Shown here: piece after piece, positions 1 to 5,190 of the stretch | Position numbering within the stretch: position 1 is the first letter of the stretch | Layout of the letters: every line of letters begins with the position of its first letter | Source: Dehalococcoidia bacterium | Lineage (GTDB): Bacteria; Chloroflexota; Dehalococcoidia; Dehalococcoidales; UBA5760 | Reading direction: 5' to 3' | NCBI GenBank assembly: GCA_011176655.1 | Contig: DUEB01000058.1 | Span: 1 to 5,190 of the forward strand | Length of the DNA stretch: 5,190 bases | Made by a program: the position numbers and the translations under genes | Notes under the pieces: model-generated | The model's database searches: none | What the model saw: the letters and a program-made list of their open reading frames with translations, nothing else | What the model was told of the DNA's origin: nothing

Positions 1-901
1 TCTGGCTGCCGGCCGATAGATTGAGCTTGGTGGCGCCGTCCAGGGTGGGCACCTCAATCTCAGTGCCGAGCGCGGCTTGGGCGAAGTTGAGCGGGAGCTC
101 ATATATAATATCGTCACCATCCCGGGTAAAAAGCTCATGCGGTTTTACGGCCAGGGAGACATAGAGGTCGCCGGGGGGGCCACCCCTCTCCCCAATCTCG
201 CCTTCAGCCTTCAGTCGTACCTGGGTGCCGCTATCTACCCCAGCCGGAATCTTAATCGAGATGCGCTGCTCGCGCTTTTCCTTACCCTTGCCCCGGCAGT
301 GGGGACAGGGGTTGGTGATGATGCTGCCTTCGCCGTGGCACTGAGGACAGGTAGCGATGTTAGTGAAGCGGCCGAAAATGCTCTGTTGAACACGGCGTAC
401 CTGCCCGGCACCGTTGCAGCTAGGGCACTTGGTAGCCTGGCTACCTGGTTTTGAACCGGTGCCCTGGCATGAGGAGCAGGCTTCGGTGCGCAGAATACTG
501 ATTTTCTTTTCGCAGCCAAAGGCAGCTTCCTCAAAGGTAATATAGGTCTGGTAGGTCAGGTCGGTGCCGCGCTGGGGCCCGCGGCGGGCGGTGCCGGTGG
601 CGCCGCCGAAGAAGGCGTCGAAGATATCGCCGAAACCGCTGAAGTCAAAGCCTTCAAAGCCGCGTCCAAAGAACCCATCAGCGCCCCCGTGACCAAAGCG
701 GTCGTAGGCGGCGCGCTTATCCGGGTCGGAGAGCACCTGGTAAGCCTCGTTTACCTCTTTGAACTTCTCCTCGGTGCCTCCGTCGCGGTTGTGGTCCGGG
801 TGGTACTCAAAGGCTAGCTTACGGAAAGCCCTCTTTACCTCCTCACTGGTGGCGTCTCTGGAAATACCGAGGACTTCGTAGTAGTCCCGCTTGACTGGCA
901 T
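1..901 (-). CDS. dnaJ: Chaperone DnaJ (Hsp40), N-terminal 300 residues, cut by the window edge
   Basis: DnaJ is the cytoplasmic J-domain co-chaperone that delivers unfolded clients to DnaK and stimulates its ATPase. I translated this frame by hand: it is open from an ATG at 901 to the left edge without a stop. The J domain (residues about 5-70) begins KRDYYEVLG and has the catalytic HPD at 34-36. A Gly/Phe-rich linker follows (about 71-100, with [11 protein letters not shown]). The zinc-binding region has all four CxxCxGxG repeats intact, starting at Cys142, 159, 185 and 199. C-terminal domain I begins before and resumes after them ([15 protein letters not shown] at about 221-235). E. coli DnaJ is 376 residues, so roughly the last 70-80 residues lie outside the window. 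The start is supported by GAGGT at 911-915, nine bases upstream. It is the last of the four heat-shock genes seen here, 194 bases after dnaK. The four-repeat zinc domain makes this a type A DnaJ, not CbpA. Identity is essentially certain. Confidence 0.97.
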   Translation of the reverse strand, partial: MPVKRDYYEVLGISRDATSEEVKRAFRKLAFEYHPDHNRDGGTEEKFKEVNEAYQVLSDPDKRAAYDRFGHGGADGFFGRGFEGFDFSGFGDIFDAFFGGATGTARRGPQRGTDLTYQTYITFEEAAFGCEKKISILRTEACSSCQGTGSKPGSQATKCPSCNGAGQVRRVQQSIFGRFTNIATCPQCHGEGSIITNPCPHCRGKGKEKREQRISIKIPAGVDSGTQVRLKAEGEIGERGGPPGDLYVSLAVKPHELFTRDGDDIIYELPLNFAQAALGTEIEVPTLDGATKLNLSAGSQ

Positions 902-910
902 TTATTCTCT

Positions 911-915
911 ACCTC
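911..915 (-). promoter_or_regulatory. Ribosome binding site of dnaJ
   Basis: On the minus strand the bases GAGGT, preceded by GGGGT, end nine bases before the ATG at 901. This Shine-Dalgarno match fixes the dnaJ start and lies directly after the 927-952 hairpin, so folding of that hairpin could affect its exposure. Confidence 0.65.
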
Positions 916-926
916 ACCCCCTGTGT

Positions 927-952
927 CCCCCTCTCCTTCAAAGGAGAGGGGG
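927..952. repeat. Perfect inverted repeat (hairpin) upstream of dnaJ
   Basis: The plus-strand arm CCCCCTCTCCT (927-937) is matched exactly by AGGAGAGGGGG (942-952), leaving a four-base TCAA loop. The 11-bp stem is GC-rich and would be very stable in RNA. On the minus strand it is followed by ACACAGG and not by a T-run, so it is not a classical intrinsic terminator. It could protect mRNA ends, mark an RNA-processing site, or be part of a dispersed palindromic element. Confidence 0.75.
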
Positions 953-961
953 ATTTGGTAT

Positions 962-983
962 AAAAGGGGCGGAGCCCCTCTTT
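962..983 (-). terminator. Terminator-like hairpin between dnaK and dnaJ (possible attenuator)
   Basis: On the minus strand, AGGGGC and GCCCCT (974-979 and 965-970) flank a three-base loop, and the downstream arm runs into TTTTAT. The upstream arm is preceded by AAAG, which can extend the pairing around one bulged base. The shape is that of a weak Rho-independent terminator with a short U-tract. Placed inside the operon, it could lower dnaJ transcription relative to dnaK. It could equally be just part of a repeat element, since the stem is only six pairs without the extension. Confidence 0.4.
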
Positions 984-1003
984 AACTCCCCCTTTTGGCA
1001 AAT

Positions 1004-1029
1004 CTTATCTCGGCTCGAGCCGAGATAAG
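1004..1029. repeat. Perfect 26-bp palindrome with no spacer
   Basis: The half-site CTTATCTCGGCTC (1004-1016) is followed immediately by its exact reverse complement (1017-1029), with CTCGAG at the centre; symmetry stops at 1003/1030. Thirteen perfect pairs with no spacer are not expected by chance in a window of this size. It lies 66 bases downstream of the dnaK stop. It could be a DNA-binding site for a dimeric protein, a transcript-end-stabilising hairpin (11 pairs with a TCGA loop), or a mobile palindromic repeat. It does not match CIRCE. Confidence 0.8.
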
Positions 1030-1095
1030 TGGCCGCTCTGTCTTTCTAAAGCCTGTTATTACCCGCTGGCAAAGGAGCATGGCACTTATATTTAC

Positions 1096-3006
1096 TTAGA
1101 CCTCGCGGAATTCTCCTTCCACGGTGCCTTCTTCACCCCCCTCTTTATCGGGTGGGGTCTCACCACCTTCCGGCGGCGGCGGTGGCTCAGCGCCCGGTGG
1201 GGGCTGTTGCTGGTAGACGGCCGAGCCTATCTTCTGCATGGTATCGTTTAGTTCCTGGGTTGCCTGGCGGATAGTCTCAATGTCGCTACCCTGTAGCGCC
1301 GAGCGCAGGGCGGCTATCTTGTCCTCCGTCTCCTTATTCAGGTCGGCTGGTATCTTGTCCTTGTGCTCCCGCAGCGTCTTTTCCGCGGTATAGGCTAAGG
1401 TGTCCGCGATGTTGCGGGCTTCAATCTCTTCCCGCCGCTTGCTGTCCTCGGCAGCATGTGCCTCGGCCTCGTGCTGCATCTTCTGCACCTCTTCCTTGGA
1501 GAGGCCGCTGGAGGCCGTGATGGTGATTTTCTGCTCCCGGCCCGTGCCCTTATCATGGGCCTTAACGTTGAGGATGCCGTTGGCGTCAATATCAAAGGTG
1601 ACCTCAATCTGGGGCAGCCCTCTCGGTGCCGGCAGGATGCCGTCGAGCATGAAGCGTCCCAGGGTTCTATTATCTGCCGCCATGGGTCGCTCCCCCTGGA
1701 GCACGTGAATCTCGACGCTGGGCTGATTGTCCGCCGCCGTGGAGAATATCTGGCTCTTGGAGGTGGGGATAGTGGTGTTGCGCGGAATAAGCGGGGTCGC
1801 CACCCCGCCCAGGGTTTCGATGCCCAGGGTAAGCGGCGTTACGTCAAGCAGCAGCACGTCCTTAACCTCACCCTTGAGGACTCCGGCCTGGATTGCGGCG
1901 CCGACGGCGACCACCTCATCGGGATTGACCCCCTTGTGGGCTTCCTTGCCGAAGAACTGCTTTACCTTCTCCTGAACCAGGGGCATTCGGGTCTGCCCGC
2001 CCACCAGAACCACCTCGTCAATCTGGGCGGCGGTCTTGCCGGCATCGGTCAGCGCCTGTTTACAGGGCCCGATGGTTTTCTCCACCAGCTCCATGACCAG
2101 TTGCTCCAGTTTAGCCCGGGTTAGGGTGATACTGAGGTGTTTGGGGCCGCTGGCATCGGCGGTGATAAAGGGCAGGTTTACCTCGGTCTGCTGGACGGTA
2201 GAGAGCTCGCACTTGGCCTTTTCGGCGGCTTCCTTGAGTCGCTGCAGCGCCATCTTGTCCTGCCTCAGGTCGATGCCCTGCTCCCGCTTGAACTCGTCGC
2301 ACAACCAGTCCATGACCCTCTGGTCGAAGTCGTCGCCGCCGAGGTGGGTATCGCCGTTGGTTGACTTGACCTGGAAGGTGCCTTCGCCCAGTTCCAGGAT
2401 GGATATATCAAAGGTGCCGCCGCCCAGGTCATAGACGGCGATGGTCTCTTCCGCCTTCTTATCCAGCCCGTAGGCCAGCGAGGCGGCGGTGGGCTCGTTG
2501 ATAATTCTCAAGACCTCCAGCCCGGCTATCTTGCCGGCGTCCTTGGTTGCCTGGCGCTGGCTGTCGTTGAAGTAGGCCGGCACCGTGATTACGGCTTCGT
2601 TGACCTTCTCGCCGAGATAGGCTTCGGCGTCCGTCTTGAGCTTCTGCAGAATCATGGCCGAGATTTCCGGCGGGCTGTAGTCCTTGTCCCCCATCTTCAC
2701 CCAGGCATCATCGTTGGCTGCCTTGACTATCTTGTAGGGCAGCATTTTCCGGTCGTACTCGACGCTGGACTCGCTGAACTTGCGCCCCATCAGGCGCTTG
2801 ATGCTGAAGATAGTGTTATCTGGATTGGTAATCGCCTGGCGTCTGGCTACCTGCCCCACCAAGCGCTCTCCGGTCTTACTCATCGCCACCACCGAGGGCG
2901 TGGTGCGCCCCCCCTCGGCATTGGGTATGACCTTCGGTTCCCCGGCTTCCATCACGGCCACACAGGAAAAGGTGGTGCCTAAATCAATGCCAATTACTTT
3001 TGCCAT
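1096..3006 (-). CDS. dnaK: Molecular chaperone DnaK (Hsp70), complete
   Basis: DnaK is the cytoplasmic ATP-dependent chaperone that binds exposed hydrophobic peptide segments and cycles with DnaJ and GrpE. The 636 residues match the usual length (E. coli 638). The three Hsp70 signatures are present: IDLGTTFS (7-14), [14 protein letters not shown] (191-204) and [14 protein letters not shown] (332-345). Lys70 and Pro143, key to ATP hydrolysis and allostery in E. coli, align at the same numbers. The hydrophobic linker VLLLDVTPL is at 384-392, the beta substrate-binding domain runs to about 503 and the helical lid to about 600. The tail is disordered, with two proline runs (602-604 and 608-612), and ends EGEFREV, a variant of the common DAEFEEV end. 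Residues about 75-105 contain the insertion present in E. coli-type DnaK and missing from Bacillus-type proteins. The ATG at 3006 is supported by AAGGAG at 3018-3023, inside the end of grpE. Only three bases separate the two genes, so they are surely cotranscribed. Confidence 0.99.
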   Translation of the reverse strand: MAKVIGIDLGTTFSCVAVMEAGEPKVIPNAEGGRTTPSVVAMSKTGERLVGQVARRQAITNPDNTIFSIKRLMGRKFSESSVEYDRKMLPYKIVKAANDDAWVKMGDKDYSPPEISAMILQKLKTDAEAYLGEKVNEAVITVPAYFNDSQRQATKDAGKIAGLEVLRIINEPTAASLAYGLDKKAEETIAVYDLGGGTFDISILELGEGTFQVKSTNGDTHLGGDDFDQRVMDWLCDEFKREQGIDLRQDKMALQRLKEAAEKAKCELSTVQQTEVNLPFITADASGPKHLSITLTRAKLEQLVMELVEKTIGPCKQALTDAGKTAAQIDEVVLVGGQTRMPLVQEKVKQFFGKEAHKGVNPDEVVAVGAAIQAGVLKGEVKDVLLLDVTPLTLGIETLGGVATPLIPRNTTIPTSKSQIFSTAADNQPSVEIHVLQGERPMAADNRTLGRFMLDGILPAPRGLPQIEVTFDIDANGILNVKAHDKGTGREQKITITASSGLSKEEVQKMQHEAEAHAAEDSKRREEIEARNIADTLAYTAEKTLREHKDKIPADLNKETEDKIAALRSALQGSDIETIRQATQELNDTMQKIGSAVYQQQPPPGAEPPPPPEGGETPPDKEGGEEGTVEGEFREV

Positions 3007-3009
3007 AGT

Positions 3010-3555
3010 TTATTTCTCTCCTTCTTCGTCTTCTTCGCCGCTGCCCACGACTACCTTGCTGGGGCGAAGAACCCGGTCGTTTAGCTGGTAGCCCTTCTCT
3101 ATTTCCTCAACGACCATGCCTTCCTTGCCCTTACTCGCCATTACGGCTTCGTGGAAATGGGGGTCAAACGGCTCACCCAGGGACTTAATTGGCTCCAGCC
3201 CCTCTGCTTCCAGGGTCGCCCTCAGCTTGCGCTCGATAAGTCTCACCCCCTCGACCCAGCCGAGTTTCTCCTGGCGTAGCGGGATAGCAGCCAGGGCTCG
3301 CTCCATATCATCCAGGGCCGGGAGCAGCTTGAGTATGAGTTCGCCTTTAGCGTATTTCCCCAGGTCGGCCTTCTCCCGCTCGCTGCGGTTTCTATAGTTG
3401 ATGAAGTCCGCCTGCGCTCGCTGCCAGCCGGCCAGATTGGCTTCCGCCTTTTCCCTCGCCTCAGACAGGGCCTGCTTGAGTAGCTCTATATCCTCTACTT
3501 CGGTAAACTCCGGTGCCAGTTCACCGTTTAGGTCCTCTGAGCCTTGCTGATTCAT
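3010..3555 (-). CDS. grpE: Nucleotide exchange factor GrpE, complete
   Basis: GrpE is a cytoplasmic homodimer that releases ADP from DnaK and so resets the chaperone cycle. The 181 residues fit the family (about 170-220). The N-terminal part (about 1-45) is acidic and probably disordered. Residues about 22-115 form the long dimerising helix region, with QRAQADFINYRNRSEREK (45-62) and LLPALDDMERAL (77-88) typical of the family. The C-terminal beta domain that contacts DnaK has GEPFDPHFHEAV (127-138) and GYQLNDRVLRPSKVVV (155-170). The protein ends in an acidic tail (EEDEEGE, about 174-180). The ATG at 3555 is preceded by a modest Shine-Dalgarno AGGG at 3564-3567, eight bases away; a stronger AAGGAG at 3581-3586 is too far and has no start codon near it. 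It lies 139 bases after hrcA and three bases before dnaK. Identity is certain from the C-terminal motifs. Confidence 0.98.
   Translation of the reverse strand: MNQQGSEDLNGELAPEFTEVEDIELLKQALSEAREKAEANLAGWQRAQADFINYRNRSEREKADLGKYAKGELILKLLPALDDMERALAAIPLRQEKLGWVEGVRLIERKLRATLEAEGLEPIKSLGEPFDPHFHEAVMASKGKEGMVVEEIEKGYQLNDRVLRPSKVVVGSGEEDEEGEK
3018..3023 (-). promoter_or_regulatory. Ribosome binding site of dnaK, within grpE
   Basis: The minus-strand AAGGAG overlaps the last codons of grpE and lies 11 bases before the dnaK ATG, a little further than the usual 6-9. With only three bases between grpE stop and dnaK start, translational coupling is likely. Confidence 0.7.
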
Positions 3556-3593
3556 CTGCTCTACCCTGCCTTTACTAATGCTCCTTATTCGTA

Positions 3594-3599
3594 ATTATA
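3594..3599 (-). promoter_or_regulatory. Possible internal promoter -10 element before grpE
   Basis: The minus strand reads a perfect TATAAT in an AT-rich patch within the 139-base hrcA-grpE spacer. A start near 3587 would give a leader of about 32 bases before the grpE ATG. No TTGACA-like hexamer is found at 15-19 bases upstream; the 14-bp palindrome at 3608-3621 covers that position. It is therefore either a regulator-dependent promoter or a chance AT-rich match. Confidence 0.35.
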
Positions 3600-3607
3600 A
3601 TCATCTA

Positions 3608-3621
3608 CTAGTAGCTACTAG
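3608..3621. repeat. 14-bp perfect palindrome in the hrcA-grpE spacer
   Basis: CTAGTAGCTACTAG is its own reverse complement. It sits 8 bases upstream (minus strand) of the TATAAT hexamer, where a -35 element or an operator would be expected. It does not resemble CIRCE. A role as a protein-binding site is inference; a sequence made of CTAG-type repeats may also be neutral. Confidence 0.5.
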
Positions 3622-3694
3622 CTGGACGAAAGTACCTGCACCAAGCTCCCACATCAGAGATTTTCCCCAAATTATTTAATCCTGACTACTGGCT

Positions 3695-4720
3695 TCAGTC
3701 TGGTTCTTTTCCGTATAGCTCGGCGGTCAGCCCGCTCAGCAGTGACGCCAGATAGCTTACCGCTGAGATAGCCCGGGCGTAGGGCATTCGGGTGGGCCCG
3801 ATGACGCCGATGGTGCCGACGGCTTCATCGGCTGGGCCGTAGTGCCCGATGACCACGCTGTAGTCCTGGATAGCCTCCGCTCTATTTTCCCTCCCGATAA
3901 GCACCCGTATCTCCCGGTGCGCTAGCCCTTCAGGGGCGATAATCTTGAGGAGGCGGCGCCGGTCAATCAGTTCCGTGAACGACCTCGTGCGCTGGCCCTG
4001 GGCGAACTCCGGCTGGCTGAGCATGAAGTGCAGCCCGTCGAGGTAGGGCTCCTCGTATTCCTTGTCATCCTCTGCCTGCATGATGTTTACCAGGCAGTCG
4101 GTAAGCTGTTGCTCAAGCGGGGAGGTCTCGATTCTTTTCTTCAGAATCTGTGACCGGGTAAGGCCGGCGTAGATGCTGTTCAGTCTGTTAGCTATCGCTG
4201 TCAGCGCCGATTGTGATACCGTCTGGTCAAAGGTTATCAGTCGTTGCTTTATTCTGGCGCCGCGCAGGACGAAGATAGCCAACGCCAGCGGGTCTCGCAG
4301 GCTGACCAGTTCCAGATACTTGAACTGGCAATTTGCTGTCCTGGGTGTCGTGATTACGGCCATATTCTGCACCAGTTGAGCCGTGATGGTGGCGGCCAGC
4401 CTCAGCCATTCCTCCAGTTCCCGCTCTACCTGGTGAAAGAGGTGGCTGACCAGGCGCTGCTCGGCGAGGGGGAGTTCTATGTCACCGAGAGACTCCACGT
4501 AGTAGCGGTAGCCCTTGTCTGAGGGTATGCTGCCCGCCGAGGTATGCTGGCGGATGATATAGCCCTCCTCCTCCAGGTGCGCCATCTCGTTGCGGATGGT
4601 GGCCGGGGACACGGTCAGCTCGTGGTCGGCGACAACACTCTGTGAAGCCACCGGGGCCGCCTTCACGATATACTGCCCCACTATAGACTTAAGTATGGTT
4701 TCCCTTCTCGCTGGTAACAT
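3695..4720 (-). CDS. hrcA: Heat-inducible transcription repressor HrcA, complete
   Basis: HrcA is a dimeric cytoplasmic repressor that binds CIRCE operators of chaperone operons and in other bacteria needs GroEL to stay active. The 341 residues are typical (about 340-350). The N-terminal winged helix (about 1-75) has RRETILKSIVGQYI and the recognition segment VSPATIRNEMAHLEEEGYI (37-55). It continues with a wing, HTSAGSIPSDKGYRYYV (59-75). The central and C-terminal GAF-like domain ends with the family hallmark GTIGVIGPTRMPY (302-314) and a final helix. The family wing motif is SAGRIP; here residue 64 is Ser (AGC) in place of Arg. The ATG at 4720 follows GGAG at 4726-4729 with five bases between. 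It is first in the operon, directly behind a promoter and a CIRCE site at 4731-4757, so autorepression is expected. Position and motifs leave little doubt about identity. Confidence 0.98.
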   Translation of the reverse strand: MLPARRETILKSIVGQYIVKAAPVASQSVVADHELTVSPATIRNEMAHLEEEGYIIRQHTSAGSIPSDKGYRYYVESLGDIELPLAEQRLVSHLFHQVERELEEWLRLAATITAQLVQNMAVITTPRTANCQFKYLELVSLRDPLALAIFVLRGARIKQRLITFDQTVSQSALTAIANRLNSIYAGLTRSQILKKRIETSPLEQQLTDCLVNIMQAEDDKEYEEPYLDGLHFMLSQPEFAQGQRTRSFTELIDRRRLLKIIAPEGLAHREIRVLIGRENRAEAIQDYSVVIGHYGPADEAVGTIGVIGPTRMPYARAISAVSYLASLLSGLTAELYGKEPD

Positions 4721-4730
4721 CTTAACTCCA

Positions 4731-4757
4731 TTAGCAGTCGAAGCCTTAGATTGCTAA
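4731..4757. promoter_or_regulatory. CIRCE operator (HrcA binding site)
   Basis: Read in the hrcA direction the site is TTAGCAATC-N9-GACTGCTAA. The CIRCE consensus is TTAGCACTC-N9-GAGTGCTAA, so each nine-base arm matches at eight positions and the nine-base spacer is exact. The two deviations fall on the same symmetry-related pair (position 7 of the first arm, position 3 of the second). The site begins just after the predicted transcription start and ends 11 bases before the hrcA ATG, the classical place for CIRCE. Together with hrcA next to it, this is strong evidence for autoregulation of the operon by HrcA. Confidence 0.92.
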
Positions 4758-4766
4758 TTACCATTA

Positions 4767-4796
4767 AATTTACCACTTTTGGCCCTTATTTGTCAA
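4767..4796 (-). promoter_or_regulatory. Sigma-A-type promoter of the hrcA operon
   Basis: The minus strand has a perfect -35 hexamer TTGACA (4791-4796), an 18-base spacer and a -10 hexamer TAAATT (4767-4772; four of six matches to TATAAT). The start would lie near 4760, immediately upstream of the CIRCE site, so bound HrcA would block the promoter or early elongation. The position relative to CIRCE raises confidence above what the hexamers alone give. Confidence 0.75.
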
Positions 4797-4824
4797 TCTG
4801 CCGGGCGCCTTCTCGGGTTCGTTC

Positions 4825-4854
4825 TTGGTTGGGGTCACTGTGGGGTGATAGAAT
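4825..4854 (+). promoter_or_regulatory. Possible promoter of the divergent gene
   Basis: TAGAAT (4849-4854; five of six matches) is preceded by TGA, making an extended -10, and TTGGTT (4825-4830) stands 18 bases upstream as a weak -35. The predicted start near 4861 leaves only about 11 bases before the GTG at 4872, so the message would be almost leaderless and would lose part of the AAAGGTGG Shine-Dalgarno match (4855-4862). Either the promoter or the chosen start may be wrong. Confidence 0.3.
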
Positions 4855-4871
4855 AAAGGTGGGGGTAAGCT

Positions 4872-5190
4872 GTGTCAGCGAGACAGTCCGCCGTAAATAG
4901 CCTGCGCGACCGGGGGTGGCGGCGGGCCGGTGGGCAACATCCCCTGAGCAGGCTCCAGGGGAAAGCCCTTAGCTCCTATACGCTGGATGTATTGCTGGGG
5001 GTAAAGAACCGGTTCGGTGCCAGCTACTTCCAGGTGTTCCTGCGTAATGCCTCCGGCGACCTGAGCCTCAGGCCGGTGATTCTGGGTCTCTTCAATCAGG
5101 GCCGGTACCCCGGCTATAACTGGATTGAGATTATCACCTTCACAATGCAGGTCAGCTTTGGTGCGCAGGGACAGCCTTCCGAGGTTGTTA
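4872..5190 (+). CDS. Unrecognised protein, N-terminal 106 residues, cut by the window edge
   Basis: The frame is open from just after a TAA at 4866-4868 to the right edge. The only early start is GTG at 4872, preceded by AAAGGTGG (4855-4862), one base off an ideal Shine-Dalgarno, nine bases upstream; the first in-frame ATG is far inside. The first 35 or so residues are basic and low in hydrophobics. The rest looks like a folded soluble domain, with YTLDVLLGVKNRFGASYFQV (about 36-55) and GRYPGYNWIEIITFTMQV (about 77-94). There is no signal peptide or membrane segment. The NRFG and RYPGYNWIEI stretches remind me of the uncharacterised DUF1122 family, but this is recollection and I cannot check it. 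The gene diverges from hrcA and shares a 151-base regulatory region containing CIRCE; the site is upstream of its own promoter, so direct HrcA control is uncertain. It is coding with good confidence; the function is unknown. Confidence 0.7.
   Translation, partial: MSARQSAVNSLRDRGWRRAGGQHPLSRLQGKALSSYTLDVLLGVKNRFGASYFQVFLRNASGDLSLRPVILGLFNQGRYPGYNWIEIITFTMQVSFGAQGQPSEVV

Larger units (their letters stand above)
902..1095. other. dnaK-dnaJ spacer rich in inverted repeats
   Basis: This 194-base gap contains no convincing gene. Read in operon direction it holds a perfect 26-bp palindrome, then a short GC hairpin followed by TTTTAT, then a long hairpin of C-rich and G-rich arms, then the dnaJ ribosome binding site. 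The dense pyrimidine/purine runs (CCCCCTCTCCTT and its complement, CTCCCCCTTTT) look unlike the flanking coding DNA and resemble a dispersed intergenic repeat unit; that last point is inference, because only one copy is present here. Confidence 0.6.
3556..3694. other. hrcA-grpE spacer
   Basis: This 139-base gap has no gene and no clear intrinsic terminator after hrcA, so readthrough from the hrcA promoter into grpE is likely. It contains the TATAAT hexamer, the 14-bp palindrome, an orphan AAGGAG (3581-3586) and the weak grpE Shine-Dalgarno. Confidence 0.6.

Noticed and set aside
77..454. A 125-codon plus-strand frame and an overlapping minus-strand frame at 235-534
   Set aside because: Both are shadows of dnaJ, whose own frame carries the HPD motif and all four zinc repeats and runs through to the window edge.
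1400..1708. Several shorter frames inside dnaK, grpE and hrcA (for example 1400-1708, 2036-2434, 3116-3397, 4244-4522)
   Set aside because: They lie wholly inside genes with certain identity and show no family motif.
1456..2124. A 222-codon open frame on the plus strand opposite dnaK
   Set aside because: Long antisense frames opposite dnaK are a known artefact of its codon composition. The translation is not recognisable and the minus-strand DnaK is unmistakable over the whole interval.
3573..3587. A possible second CIRCE half-site before grpE (GGAGCATTAG on the minus strand)
   Set aside because: It matches the consensus arm poorly and no partner arm lies at the nine-base spacing.
3670..3700. 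Possible terminator just after hrcA (GACT...AGTC repeats)
   Set aside because: Only four paired bases and no U-tract; readthrough into grpE is more likely.
4941..4961. Inverted repeat CCCCTG / CAGGGG with a nine-base loop
   Set aside because: Six-base arms in GC-rich sequence within an open coding frame are expected by chance, and no T-run follows.
1..5190. CRISPR arrays, tRNA or rRNA genes, insertion sequences, phage or defence genes
   Set aside because: No spaced direct repeats, tRNA-like folds, transposase motifs or other mobile-element genes were seen; apart from the spacers the window is filled by the chaperone operon and one divergent gene.

Overview
The window holds a class I heat-shock operon, hrcA–grpE–dnaK–dnaJ, transcribed leftward on the minus strand. 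A divergent, unrecognised gene starts near the right edge on the plus strand. The sequence is GC-rich. The HrcA repressor with a CIRCE operator, the gene order, and a DnaK carrying the N-terminal insertion that Bacillus-type DnaK lacks fit a bacterium outside the typical Firmicutes and Proteobacteria. My best guess is Chloroflexota, possibly Dehalococcoidia, but this rests on memory of similar proteins and intergenic sequences and is not proven.

Layout from left to right (opposite to operon order): 1-901 is the first 300 codons of dnaJ, cut by the window edge. 902-1095 is a 194-base dnaK-dnaJ spacer packed with inverted repeats: an 11-bp hairpin, a terminator-like hairpin and a perfect 26-bp palindrome. 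1096-3006 is a complete dnaK. 3010-3555 is a complete grpE, ending three bases before dnaK. 3556-3694 is a spacer with a perfect TATAAT hexamer and a 14-bp palindrome. 3695-4720 is a complete hrcA. 4721-4871 is the divergent regulatory region, with a near-consensus CIRCE operator just downstream of a good sigma-A-type promoter for hrcA. 4872-5190 is the 5' part of a plus-strand gene with no stop before the window edge.

How the genes work together: HrcA binds CIRCE and represses its own operon. DnaK, its J-domain partner DnaJ and its nucleotide-exchange factor GrpE form the Hsp70 folding cycle. The sequence suggests extra control points besides CIRCE: a possible second start before grpE and a possible attenuator or RNA-processing region between dnaK and dnaJ, which could uncouple the amounts of the four proteins.

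I found no wholly new system. The proteins are textbook. The points worth a second look are the intergenic structures, the altered CIRCE together with a changed wing residue in HrcA, and the divergent unknown gene.
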